NCBI GenBank assembly: GCA_965238025.1
Contig: OZ250162.1
Location: 1,364,001 to 1,428,000, forward strand
Reading direction: 5' to 3'
Source of the DNA: Pelagihabitans sp965238025
Lineage (GTDB): Bacteria; Bacteroidota; Bacteroidia; Flavobacteriales; Flavobacteriaceae
DNA length: 64,000 bases
Shown: in pieces, positions 43,999 to 52,665 of the stretch
Layout: the number at the start of each line of letters is the position of its first letter
Numbering within the stretch: the stretch's first letter is position 1
The notes under the pieces: generated by a model
Database searches by the model: none
What the model saw: the letters and a program-made list of their open reading frames with translations, nothing else
Told to the model about the DNA's origin: nothing
Position numbers and translations under genes: made by a program

Positions 43999-45969
43999 TT
44001 AATACGTCTCAAGATCGATTATTTCATGACCTTGTTTTTTCCAGGTATTATTTTTTTCTAGGATTTTACAATAGTTGAGATTACGGTTGATTTTTTGTGA
44101 TTCGTTGGACTTCTCCCAAATACCTGCCCAGTAAGTTTTTCCTTTGAACCTATAGGGTTCAACATCGATAATTCTGTATCCGCGCTTTTCCCTGTCTGAA
44201 TGAAGCGATCCAAATTCATTGTGCGCCTTGTTGTAATTGAACTTCACTTCAGGTCCGGAGGTCCATACACCGGCCCATTTTAGCTTACCTCCATCTTCAT
44301 AGGCTTCAATATCAATAAGCTTGTACCCTTTGGCGTCCATAGCTTCTTTTTTGTCAAAAAAGGCTTTTGTTTCATAATTTCGGTATAGCGCATGTTTTCC
44401 TGAACCATCTAAAAATATGCCTGCCCATTTTCGGTTTTTCCTAGAACCATAGGTTTCTACATCTACCAACCTGAATCCGGAGGCTGACATTTTTTTCCAT
44501 TCCGTATTAAAGGCCGCGGTGCTCATTCCACGATACATTTTGGATTTTTTTGGTCCCTTTGAAAATAGACCATCCCATAATCGGGTATTGCCTTTTGTAT
44601 ATGTTTCCAAATCGATACAGCGATAGCCTATTGACCGTAATTCTGTCCAAACTTTTGAAAAATCACTGTAATTATATCCTCGTTTAATAAGGACGTCCTC
44701 ATTGGATTTTCTCCAGACGGCTGCTATCTTTTGCCCGCAATTGCTAGTGCGGCCACATTCAGAATTGGCAATCTTGTCCGAAATACTGCACGATTTTCCA
44801 ATGGCCTTGGCAATACGGTTATAAAGCTTGACCCTTCCTGAATTTCCTTTAAAATTTTCACCCTGCGACCCATTGATCATGACCACGATACCATCCTTTG
44901 GGTTTGTTTTTCCATAGAAATACATGCTGGTTCTAAGATTGCTATGGGTACCCCCATGCCCATAAACTGTTGATCCACATCTTGTTAGTATTTCCATGCC
45001 ATGACCATATCTTGTATTCTTGCCTTTTTGCTTCATGATGTCGCCATTAGATAGCAGCTTGCCTTTCATTAAGGCTTGCATATAGGTTGTTAGGTCTTTT
45101 ATATCTGATATCCAACCGCCGGCCGGCAGAACGGAAACCCGACTTGTTATTGACTTTTCTTCAATACCCATGCAGGTTCTTTCATATCCGATCCAATCTT
45201 TATTGGATACTTCTAAACTGGTCAGGCCCAATGGCTTTTTAATATGGTTCTGTATCCATTTCACATAGCCATTTGGTGCTACCTTATCTACTACCGCTCC
45301 CAAAAGATTAAAGCCATATGAGCTGTACCGATAATCGGTTCCGGGGTTGAAGATCAATGGGGCATCTTTAAACATGGCAACGCTGGCCTTGGCGTCATAA
45401 CTTGTTTTTGACCCCCCATAAGATTTATTGGGACCGGTATAAGTACTTTGGGTCCTGTTACCTTTTCCTCTGCCATAATGATTAATGCCGCTGCGATTTT
45501 GAAGTAAGTGCCGAATGGTAATATCATTGCGATTATCACGTTTCCCATTTTCCTCTTTGAACTGCCAATCTGACCCCAAATGTTTGGATACCTTATCATC
45601 CAGTTTCATTTCCCCCCTTTCTATTAATTGTAAGGCAGCAACTGCGGTGAGGGTTTTTGAAATGGAAGCCCAACGAATTGGGGTTCTGGTATCCATTTTT
45701 GATTTTTTCTTCTGATTGGCGAATCCGTACCCTTTAAGGTGGGTCACCCTTCCGTTTTGAACGACACCTACCGCAACACCAACAAGTTCCTGCTTAATCA
45801 TTTCATCGGTGACGACCTTATCTACTGCCGAGAGCATTGGCAAAGGTTCTTCAACTTTATCGCCTGAGGTGAACGCTAGCAGAAAGGATCCAATAGTTAG
45901 CACCAATACGGAACGAAAAACCACCTTGAACAATCTGTTTTTCCCTTTGTATTCTTGAATTTTTTTCAT
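43999..45969 (-). CDS. Beta-lactamase-fold serine hydrolase with C-terminal BTRD1-like repeats
   Basis: This is a 656-residue exported or membrane-anchored protein (hydrophobic segment 17-33). Residues about 45-400 form a class C beta-lactamase/penicillin-binding-protein fold: S102-x-x-K105 (WASISKTLT), TIRHLLQNRSGINHYG, a YSSYGFNLLG Tyr region and HGG (VYGHGGTHS). From about 410 to the end there are five repeats with the pattern GYRxIDxExY...WAGIW, which I recognise as the bacterial tandem repeat domain BTRD1 of polyglycine-hydrolase-type proteins. The last repeat stops at IDLETY, before its WAGIW half. It likely cleaves a peptide or ester bond in the envelope. Second gene of the 46845-42994 operon. 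Confidence 0.87.
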   Translation of the reverse strand: MKKIQEYKGKNRLFKVVFRSVLVLTIGSFLLAFTSGDKVEEPLPMLSAVDKVVTDEMIKQELVGVAVGVVQNGRVTHLKGYGFANQKKKSKMDTRTPIRWASISKTLTAVAALQLIERGEMKLDDKVSKHLGSDWQFKEENGKRDNRNDITIRHLLQNRSGINHYGRGKGNRTQSTYTGPNKSYGGSKTSYDAKASVAMFKDAPLIFNPGTDYRYSSYGFNLLGAVVDKVAPNGYVKWIQNHIKKPLGLTSLEVSNKDWIGYERTCMGIEEKSITSRVSVLPAGGWISDIKDLTTYMQALMKGKLLSNGDIMKQKGKNTRYGHGMEILTRCGSTVYGHGGTHSNLRTSMYFYGKTNPKDGIVVMINGSQGENFKGNSGRVKLYNRIAKAIGKSCSISDKIANSECGRTSNCGQKIAAVWRKSNEDVLIKRGYNYSDFSKVWTELRSIGYRCIDLETYTKGNTRLWDGLFSKGPKKSKMYRGMSTAAFNTEWKKMSASGFRLVDVETYGSRKNRKWAGIFLDGSGKHALYRNYETKAFFDKKEAMDAKGYKLIDIEAYEDGGKLKWAGVWTSGPEVKFNYNKAHNEFGSLHSDREKRGYRIIDVEPYRFKGKTYWAGIWEKSNESQKINRNLNYCKILEKNNTWKKQGHEIIDLETY

Positions 45970-45996
45970 CGTGTTTAATTTTATATTCTTATCGTC

Positions 45997-46845
45997 CTAT
46001 TCTTGTTGGGAATCTGGAAGTTGCGGAAATTGATAAGCTGAAATAACAATCTCCAGGGGTGATTCTTCCAAGGCAATACATCGCATTTTTGAGCTTTGTT
46101 TTGGCTTCTTTTTGTTCTTAAAGTCCATCTCCATCATCAGACTGTTTTCACCAATCCTATCCAACCATTTTGGGTCAAATCCCTTTGGGAGACGTTTTGA
46201 ATCATTTCCATAGACTTGATTTAAGCTTACCGGTGTATTTGAAGCCACGTACATTGTTATTATCGCTTCTTCATTTTCCATTTGAAAACCTTGACAGGTA
46301 TAGCCTAAGATTTCCTTCGTTCCTATTTCCTTAAAGTCATAGTCGGTAGGTACGTCCTCTTGGACCAATTCTTCTAATTTTTCTTGAGGAGAGGCTATAA
46401 CCTGACCTGTTTTCTGCCCACCCATATCCATTAATATGGTTGTGGTTCCCCGTGCCGGGTCCATGATCATTAGCATTCCCGTTGTTACATTCTTCTGTTG
46501 CATCATTAACTTGCTACCGTAGTCGGTGCCGTTTTCCCTAAGGAAATAATCTATGGCCATACTACCTTTTTTATGCTCCATTTGTAAGGTATAGCGCCAC
46601 GTATAGGTGTAGCTTTCCGGTAGAACGGAAGGATCTATGGTACTCATCCCCTTGCCGAAATCCATGTCAAATATTTTCTCCATGGTCTTGTCCGTCTTTT
46701 CAGCTGCTTTTTCTGATGTTTTATTAAGCACGGTCTCTTCAGCTGCGTCCTTTGCGCGATCTTTGATTTTTTTCCAGAACTGTGCTTGGGAGTTGACCCC
46801 TAGAAAGAGGAATAACACTATCGTGATGATATTCTTTGTTTTCAT
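45997..46845 (-). CDS. Exported DUF4412-like protein
   Basis: This is a 282-residue protein with a signal peptide ending SQAQ. After a helical linker (WKKIKDRAKDAAEETVLNKT), the beta-rich domain has YTLQMEHKKGSMAIDYFLRENG, MLMIMDPARGTTTILMD, KEILGYTCQGFQME and a final MDFKNKKKPKQSSKMRC segment, as in DUF4412 proteins. These resemble outer-membrane lipoprotein-sorting folds. It heads a four-gene operon; the shared 13-nt promoter-like motif lies 45-57 bp upstream of the ATG. Confidence 0.8.
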   Translation of the reverse strand: MKTKNIITIVLFLFLGVNSQAQFWKKIKDRAKDAAEETVLNKTSEKAAEKTDKTMEKIFDMDFGKGMSTIDPSVLPESYTYTWRYTLQMEHKKGSMAIDYFLRENGTDYGSKLMMQQKNVTTGMLMIMDPARGTTTILMDMGGQKTGQVIASPQEKLEELVQEDVPTDYDFKEIGTKEILGYTCQGFQMENEEAIITMYVASNTPVSLNQVYGNDSKRLPKGFDPKWLDRIGENSLMMEMDFKNKKKPKQSSKMRCIALEESPLEIVISAYQFPQLPDSQQE

Positions 46846-46875
46846 TGTAATGTGTTTTGGTTTTTACACTTGTTT

Positions 46876-46902
46876 GTGCTGTGTACTCTAAAAAGTAAAC
46901 AT
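46876..46902 (-). promoter_or_regulatory. Candidate ECF promoter A (before the 46845 operon)
   Basis: On the minus strand, ATGTTTACTTTTT (46902-46890) is followed after 10 nt by GCAC (46879-46876), 30 nt before the DUF4412 start. The same 13-mer with G(T/C)AC at the same spacing occurs before the operons at 51972 and 56945. It is interpreted as the -35 and -10 elements of the ECF sigma factor encoded at 52099. Confidence 0.65.
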
Positions 46903-47032
46903 GGCAGATGAGTTTATTTTTATTAGATAATCGGAATTTAATGCTCCAAGGCTTACCTGTAAATCAAAATGTTTGTCAAACGAATGCCTCGGGGGCTTGC
47001 CCTGAGGTAGTTTACTTCTAAATAATGTGCAT

Positions 47033-47073
47033 AAAAAAGCGGGGGCGACCCGTTAAGAATCACTCCCGCTTTT
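47033..47073 (-). terminator. Terminator after the 47093 gene; rest of 46903-47092 shows no gene
   Basis: AAAAGCGGG (47035-47043) pairs with CCCGCTTTT (47065-47073), with A-rich sequence at 47033-47038 giving a U tract on the minus strand. It ends the operon 51972-47093 and separates it from candidate promoter A. Confidence 0.75.
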
Positions 47074-47092
47074 GACAACCAGAGGAACTATA

Positions 47093-47905
47093 TTATTGAA
47101 TGATTTCCTTATTATCGTCCTGATTACGTTCGTAGTTCACCCCGTAAAAAAAATGTTTGCGGTCTGATCGTACGAATTGTGGGCCAATGATATCCAATTC
47201 GGTCACACCTTGACCAAGGGTGTGTCCCAAAGGAAGGTCTATATAACATCCCTCAATTTTTAAACCGTCTTTTTTACCCAAGAATAGGGCAGCAAATTGT
47301 GGCCGTGTATGGCTTGTTAGCCTTGCCCCCCGAACATAGGCGACAATCTGGCCATCAAGATCTAGAATGTACATACGGCCCACATTCTTTCCCGTATATC
47401 TTCCGGTGAGATTGTGCAAGGTATTGCCTCGGTACCAAGCTCTTTCGTCAACAGGCAGTTTGGTAGGCAAATCCGTCATAGGCTCCATGCTTTTAAAATT
47501 GAATTCAGGTACCGGTGTTGCTAGTTTCAGTTGCGAACTGCCAATATTAAAAACTAGGTTTCCTTGCCCTTTCGCCTTGCCCTTGGGCATATAGTAATAG
47601 GTAACTTTTAGCTTTCGACCTTCTATTTTTCCGACCCAAATGGCGGAGGCCCTACGGTCATATCGATCCGTCATGGCATAGACCATAGTACCGATTTGAC
47701 GAACAAAAACAAAAGACCCGTCATCTGCTTTGTAATAATTGCTCAGTTTTACCAATGATCCCGACCTTGTATTTTTATGGAGGTTTTTTGTATAATCAGT
47801 AATGTTCTTCTTTATTTCTTTAGCCGTTACGGTCGTATTCCCTGTTTGGGCGTTCAAGAGCCCCAGGCTTAAAGTTGCGATACATAGTATTATTGCTTTT
47901 TTCAT
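47093..47905 (-). CDS. Secreted beta-rich protein, function unknown
   Basis: This is a 270-residue exported protein. The ATG at 47905 (MKKAIILCIATLSLGLLNAQ) gives a clean signal peptide; the upstream ATG at 47938 lies inside the preceding gene. Two related halves can be seen: FVFVRQIGTMVYAMTDRYDRRASAIWVGKIEGRKLKVTYYYMPKG and RMYILDLDGQIVAYVRGARLTSHTRPQFAALFLGKKDGLKIEG, each a beta-sheet with strand-strand-loop similarity, suggesting an internal duplication. It is the last gene of the 51972 operon, 26 bp after the serine hydrolase. No known family. Confidence 0.75.
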   Translation of the reverse strand: MKKAIILCIATLSLGLLNAQTGNTTVTAKEIKKNITDYTKNLHKNTRSGSLVKLSNYYKADDGSFVFVRQIGTMVYAMTDRYDRRASAIWVGKIEGRKLKVTYYYMPKGKAKGQGNLVFNIGSSQLKLATPVPEFNFKSMEPMTDLPTKLPVDERAWYRGNTLHNLTGRYTGKNVGRMYILDLDGQIVAYVRGARLTSHTRPQFAALFLGKKDGLKIEGCYIDLPLGHTLGQGVTELDIIGPQFVRSDRKHFFYGVNYERNQDDNKEIIQ

Positions 47906-47931
47906 GATTTCTATTTTTTTGTTCGTGTTTA

Positions 47932-49827
47932 TTACCACCCGTATGCATTCCGAACGGCTGAGATAATTTCATCTCGTAATGGAGTTGCCCTACCATTTTC
48001 GGTATTACCATTGGTCAAGACCACAATACCTGCTGTTTTAATGTTCTCGCTGGAGCTGTTGACCTTGGGGAACCCAATCAAAAAAGATCTATAACCCGCG
48101 TTTGTACCTCCATGGGAATATCTTTTACCACTATTCAACGCGTATGTACCATTCCCATATCGGATGGAGCCTGCACTATTGAAGGTAAGTACGTTGCGCC
48201 CATTGATTTTTCCGCCTTGGTTTAGCATGATGACCACATTGGCCAGTTCTTTGGCATTTGTGTACAAACCAGCTGCCGCATATTCCGGATATCGTTTACG
48301 AACGGTCTTTCTCGTATCGGTATAATATCCGAAGGTCAAATTTTTCCTTTGATAAAGGTTCTCTGGATGGGTTGTAAACTCGCTTTTTTTCATGCCTAAT
48401 GGATTAAGTATGTTGGTTTTCATCCAAGAGTTGTAGTTGGTATTGGTAACATCCTGGGTCAATTTTTGCAAAACGGTAAAAGCCATGCCGGAGTACCAGG
48501 GATCTGTGCTTGGGGGTCCAGTGTCAGGATTATAGGTTATCGAAATGTTTTGCATTAAGGTTTTCAATGTTGGAAGGTTGGAGGAGGAAGTGTAGCCGTC
48601 ATAACCACCTCCACTTCTTCGACCTTGGTTCGCCCCGTTGGCATCCAACAATGCTCCACGGCCTTCTATACCACTTCGATGATTCAATATGTTGAGAATC
48701 GTCAAATGTTTAAATTTTTTTGTCCAGGCGCTGTCCTTAACAGCATCATGAAAAGGTATTTGCCATTTTAGTCTTTTTGAGGTCAATAGGTTCTCATATA
48801 GATTGATTTTTTTTTGTTCGGCCAATTTAAATGCCCCAATCGCGGCAAGCACCTTGCTAATGGAAGCCGCTTGAAACATAGACTCCGGATGTACTGCATG
48901 TTCTCGACTTCCTTTTTTTAAATGGCCATAGGCGGTTGTCCAAGCCAATTTTCCATTAATGACCACTCCTACACTTAACCCTGGCACATTTAATTCCCGC
49001 ATCCGCTCCCAGAGCTGTTTTCCGCCAACATTGCTTTCAAAACTTCGAATCCTGTCCTTGGGCCTGGAGGTGATTTTACGGTTTGAAATAATAGACCAGC
49101 CTCTTCTTTTTGGGTTAAAAACGACGGTATGTATCAGGTTTCTTCCCTTGCTCATGGTGCGCATTTTTAGGAAGCACTCGTCATCTATGTTTCTTGCAAA
49201 ACGATAGTCTTCAGCTAACACTACAAACCCGCCGTTAGGGGCAAATGAAATATGGGTAATCTTTCGAGCAGCTTTTTTGCCGGGCATATCGGATTCCCTT
49301 AAATTTCCGAGTATTTGATAACACTCGTCATCTATGTTTCTTGCGAAAAAGCTTCCATCATTGTTTAAAATCACCCAGCTATTCTCCGTTTTGATCCTGG
49401 TAGGAAAAGCCACGAGGCTGATTTTTTTCCCTCTTTTTTGAAACTCTTGTATTTTTTTATAGCATTCATTCGGGATATTTCGAGAAAAAGTGGTTTTGTC
49501 GGTAACGATAATCCAACTATTACCTCCTTTTGGCGGAAAGGCCACATTTTTTATTTTATGGCCTTTTGCCAAAAACTCCTTGACTTTTTTTTCACATTCA
49601 AGGGGAATGTTTTTTTGCATCATTTTTCCCGTTTTACTGACCAATATCCAGCCTCCTGATGGAGTAAAGGAGAATGTTGAAATTCCCATACTAATATTGT
49701 TGGTAATAGCGGTATGCGCGTCGTCAGGAATGTTTCTATTGAATTTTGTTTGTCCGTTGACGCTACTCAAATGGCATAGGAGCATCGCAAGTATCAATAC
49801 CAGCTTATTTGATATATGTTTTTTCAT
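47932..49827 (-). CDS. Beta-lactamase-fold serine hydrolase with five N-terminal tandem repeats
   Basis: This is a 631-residue exported protein (signal peptide ending SSVNGQ, from the ATG at 49827). Residues 28-260 hold five repeats of about 45 residues, each with a beta pair (GGWILVSKTGKM-like) and a motif RNIP/D-x-ECY-x-K followed by a helix and (K)xISxVAFPP. Residues about 265-631 form a class C beta-lactamase-like domain: S322-x-x-K325 (AASISKVLA), ILNILNHRSGIEGRG, WYSGMAFTVLQ (Tyr region) and HGG (YSHGGTNAGYRS). The repeats probably bind a surface ligand. Middle gene of its operon. Confidence 0.85.
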   Translation of the reverse strand: MKKHISNKLVLILAMLLCHLSSVNGQTKFNRNIPDDAHTAITNNISMGISTFSFTPSGGWILVSKTGKMMQKNIPLECEKKVKEFLAKGHKIKNVAFPPKGGNSWIIVTDKTTFSRNIPNECYKKIQEFQKRGKKISLVAFPTRIKTENSWVILNNDGSFFARNIDDECYQILGNLRESDMPGKKAARKITHISFAPNGGFVVLAEDYRFARNIDDECFLKMRTMSKGRNLIHTVVFNPKRRGWSIISNRKITSRPKDRIRSFESNVGGKQLWERMRELNVPGLSVGVVINGKLAWTTAYGHLKKGSREHAVHPESMFQAASISKVLAAIGAFKLAEQKKINLYENLLTSKRLKWQIPFHDAVKDSAWTKKFKHLTILNILNHRSGIEGRGALLDANGANQGRRSGGGYDGYTSSSNLPTLKTLMQNISITYNPDTGPPSTDPWYSGMAFTVLQKLTQDVTNTNYNSWMKTNILNPLGMKKSEFTTHPENLYQRKNLTFGYYTDTRKTVRKRYPEYAAAGLYTNAKELANVVIMLNQGGKINGRNVLTFNSAGSIRYGNGTYALNSGKRYSHGGTNAGYRSFLIGFPKVNSSSENIKTAGIVVLTNGNTENGRATPLRDEIISAVRNAYGW

Positions 49828-49860
49828 GATTTCCAATTTTTATGGTCTGATCCATTCGTT

Positions 49861-51972
49861 TTAATTGCAGATATCCCCCTCTGCATTCTCTGAAAAAGTG
49901 TTGTTTTCTTCGGTTAATGTTGCGTTTGATTTTGCGACAATACCGCACCCCCCACTTTTTGAAATAAATGTATTGTCTACTTTTATTTGACCTGCTTTAA
50001 CAAATAGGGCTGCGGGATCATTACAACAATACACATAGTTTGAACCTGCATTTCTTATTTCGGCATGGCTGATCACATTGTTGGTGCTATTGGTCTCGGT
50101 ATGGATTCCTCGCCAAAAGCCCACACTATCTTCCGAGCCGCGAAAGACGATTTTTTGCGTTGCCGTACCAATGGCATTGAAGATTCCGTTGTCATAAACA
50201 CCTAGGCCGGAGTTTTGCTCGAATTCAATTTCAACCCCTGCTAGTAAATTCATTCTTGCGGTGATATCGATTACTGCTCCACCTTCAATTCGGAAAGGAA
50301 CATCGGTAGGTTGAACGGTAACATCTTCTCGTATGGCACCATTCGAGATCAGGAGATAATCCTTGTCATTTCCGACGTATGAAGATACTCTACCATCTAG
50401 CTCTCCCATGGTTTTAGCCTCAATGTACATGGGTGCCAGTTCGTGTGTAGTTATGGTGTTGCCGTTGTAATCCGTAAATTCAAAATCGGGACGGGTCACT
50501 ATGCCATAGGATTTTCCGTTGCTAAAGGTCGAGTTGGTTACCGTGGCCGTACCCGCCTTAAGAAAGAGAGACCCTTTTTCATTGCAACAATACACATAGT
50601 TACTGCCGGCATCAGAAAGTTGTAAATGGTTCAAGGAATTTGCTAGGCTAGTCGTTTCTATATGAACGCCCCTCCAAAACCCTCGAATAGGGTTTGCACC
50701 GCGCATGATAACGGGACTGCTTGCCTGACCATTGACCGTCAAGGAGCCTTCATCATAAACTCCGAGGCCACCATTTTCCTGAAAGACGACTTCAGCACCC
50801 GCTTCTATAGTAAGGGGCTGTGTGATATCCAGTACTTTTCCTTCAACCAGATAAGGGACATTGAGTGCTTCCCAAGTCGTCGGCGTTCCAATATTGCCAT
50901 CTAATACGAAAACGAAATCCTTTTCATTGCCACTGTAGTTAGATGATATTCCATCGAATGCTGTAAGCGCGCTTGGTGCAATTTGTACCGGATAGTCTTT
51001 ATGTGTGTTTATGGTTATATTGTTGTATGCATCAAATTCGGTATTGCCAAGCACTATCAATCCGTTACCGCCACCTTCGGCCAGCGTTACATTCTTTAAG
51101 GTGATTTTGGCTCCTTTTAACAACAGCGAAGCGATATCATTACAGCAGTATACATAGTTTGATCCCGCATTTTCGATGCGTACATTTTCAAGTCGATTAT
51201 TTACCGAACGTGTTTCTATATGAACACCCCGCCACCATCCACCTAGATCGGTAGATCCTGAAAACGTTATCGGTGCTGTGTCGGTCCCCACGGCATTCAA
51301 TGTTCCTTCATTATAAATACCTAGGCCGGAATTTTCCGCAAATTGGATCACCGTTCCGGGTTCAATGATTAAAGGAGCTGTTACGTCTACAACACAGTCT
51401 ACAAAATAATCCACTGCGGCCGGTCCGTTTTTAAGTGTAAGGGACTCCGAGATAGTGCAACCCAAGGTTACGGTAGTTGCCGGGCCCGGATCTTGCCCGT
51501 CTCCTGGGGTATATTGGCCTTCCCGTACCCATTTTTGAATATTTCCGGCTCCTGATGAGCCCACATTGATCCGTAGGGTATCATCGGAACGCAACTCCAT
51601 AACTGCAGGATAATAGTTGTAGTCACTACCTAATTCCTGATAGTCAAAATTTTCCGCGTCTTTTATTTCAATAGCATTCCATTTAACATCCCCAACCTGA
51701 AAATTTGAACCTGCTTTATCTACGATTTTTCCGGAGGTGCCCGCCATATCTATGATCATACCATCTGCTATTGGGTTATTACTGGCTATTCTTATCCATT
51801 CACCGTTTAGGTTGTCAAGTGTTGCCTCTTCTTCGATAGCTTCTTCAATAATATCTATTGTTTCAACCACTTCATCTTTACTGCAGGCATTAAAGGATAG
51901 GCCTATTAAGAAGGAGAGAAGTATACATAAAGGTGCTTGCATCCAATTCATTGTGAGTTTAATTTTTTTCAT
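49861..51972 (-). CDS. Lipoprotein with three long beta-helix repeats bearing a YVYCCN signature
   Basis: This is a 703-residue lipoprotein (lipobox FNAC; start ATG at 51972). After an acidic linker and a beta domain (about 50-150), three repeats of ~180 residues follow. Each contains an (I/V)xPGTVIQFAENSGLGIY-like strand set, GxWRG(V/I)H(I/T)ET, and AGSNYVYCCN, the last identical in all three copies (CCND, CCNE, CCND). The pattern of short strands with Asn and Gly turns indicates a right-handed parallel beta-helix. The adjacent Cys pairs could bind metal or form unusual vicinal disulfides. First gene of the operon under candidate promoter B. Confidence 0.82.
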   Translation of the reverse strand: MKKIKLTMNWMQAPLCILLSFLIGLSFNACSKDEVVETIDIIEEAIEEEATLDNLNGEWIRIASNNPIADGMIIDMAGTSGKIVDKAGSNFQVGDVKWNAIEIKDAENFDYQELGSDYNYYPAVMELRSDDTLRINVGSSGAGNIQKWVREGQYTPGDGQDPGPATTVTLGCTISESLTLKNGPAAVDYFVDCVVDVTAPLIIEPGTVIQFAENSGLGIYNEGTLNAVGTDTAPITFSGSTDLGGWWRGVHIETRSVNNRLENVRIENAGSNYVYCCNDIASLLLKGAKITLKNVTLAEGGGNGLIVLGNTEFDAYNNITINTHKDYPVQIAPSALTAFDGISSNYSGNEKDFVFVLDGNIGTPTTWEALNVPYLVEGKVLDITQPLTIEAGAEVVFQENGGLGVYDEGSLTVNGQASSPVIMRGANPIRGFWRGVHIETTSLANSLNHLQLSDAGSNYVYCCNEKGSLFLKAGTATVTNSTFSNGKSYGIVTRPDFEFTDYNGNTITTHELAPMYIEAKTMGELDGRVSSYVGNDKDYLLISNGAIREDVTVQPTDVPFRIEGGAVIDITARMNLLAGVEIEFEQNSGLGVYDNGIFNAIGTATQKIVFRGSEDSVGFWRGIHTETNSTNNVISHAEIRNAGSNYVYCCNDPAALFVKAGQIKVDNTFISKSGGCGIVAKSNATLTEENNTFSENAEGDICN

Positions 51973-52023
51973 GATTTCCAATTTTTAAAAATGTTTGTGC
52001 TGTATTAAATTTCTTGCCTATTG

Positions 52024-52050
52024 GTACCCTAGTATTGAAAAAGTAAACAT
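52024..52050 (-). promoter_or_regulatory. Candidate ECF promoter B (before the 51972 operon)
   Basis: Minus strand: ATGTTTACTTTTT (52050-52038), then 10 nt, then GTAC (52027-52024), 51 nt before the ATG at 51972. It lies in the 117 bp between the beta-helix operon and the divergent sigma-factor gene and points away from the sigma factor. Confidence 0.65.
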
Positions 52051-52098
52051 TACCCTACTTGGAATTTTAACTTATCTTGTGTTTACCTATCGACCAAA

Positions 52099-52665
52099 AT
52101 GGCATTAATGACCGATGAGCAACTTATTTCGCAATTGAAAAGGCGCGACCGTAATGCGCTCAAAAATGTATACCAACGTTATAAGACCGAATTTTTCAAG
52201 TTTGCGTCTAGGTACAATGCTAAGACCGAATTGCTTGAAGATATTTATCAAGATGCGTTGATCGTACTCTATGAAAATGCCCAAGCGGGCAAATTGGATA
52301 GCTTGAAGAGTAGCTTAAAGACCTATCTCTTTGGTACGGGAAAGTTTATGCTCTTTAAGCGTTTTAGGGATGCTAAAAAAGAGGTCTATACAGATGAAGT
52401 ATATGTTTTTGATAACTATGAACAAGCCGTCATTGAGGAGGTATTTGAAGATGAGGGCCCCAATGAATATCAAAAACAACTGGTGACCAATTTTAAGAAA
52501 CTAGGAGAGAAGTGTCGACAAATATTGGAGCTTTTTTATTTGCAAGGAATGAAGTTGGATGAGATTACCCAAACACAGGGATACGAAAATAAAGATGTAA
52601 CGAAGAGCCAAAAAAGCCGCTGTTTAAAATCTTTAAAGCAATTAATAGGAAGGAACAATGGATAA
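52099..52665 (+). CDS. ECF-type RNA polymerase sigma factor
   Basis: This is a 188-residue sigma-70-family factor. Region 2 spans DEQLISQLKRRDRNALKNVYQRYKTEFFKFASRY and LEDIYQDALIVLYENAQ; region 4 covers KLGEKCRQILELFYLQGMKLDEITQTQGYENKDVTKSQKSRCLKSL. The region-4 helix-turn-helix is preserved. The next gene overlaps its end by 8 bp and encodes a membrane protein, the usual arrangement of a sigma factor and its anti-sigma factor. It is inferred to recognise the ATGTTTACTTTTT-N10-GYAC elements before three neighbouring operons. No copy is placed to promote its own gene. Confidence 0.92.
   Translation: MALMTDEQLISQLKRRDRNALKNVYQRYKTEFFKFASRYNAKTELLEDIYQDALIVLYENAQAGKLDSLKSSLKTYLFGTGKFMLFKRFRDAKKEVYTDEVYVFDNYEQAVIEEVFEDEGPNEYQKQLVTNFKKLGEKCRQILELFYLQGMKLDEITQTQGYENKDVTKSQKSRCLKSLKQLIGRNNG

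Noticed and set aside
52079..52098. TGTTTACC just upstream of the sigma-factor gene as an autoregulatory promoter
   Set aside because: Only the GTTTAC core matches the 13-mer, and it lies about 14-20 nt before the ATG, too close for a -35 element.
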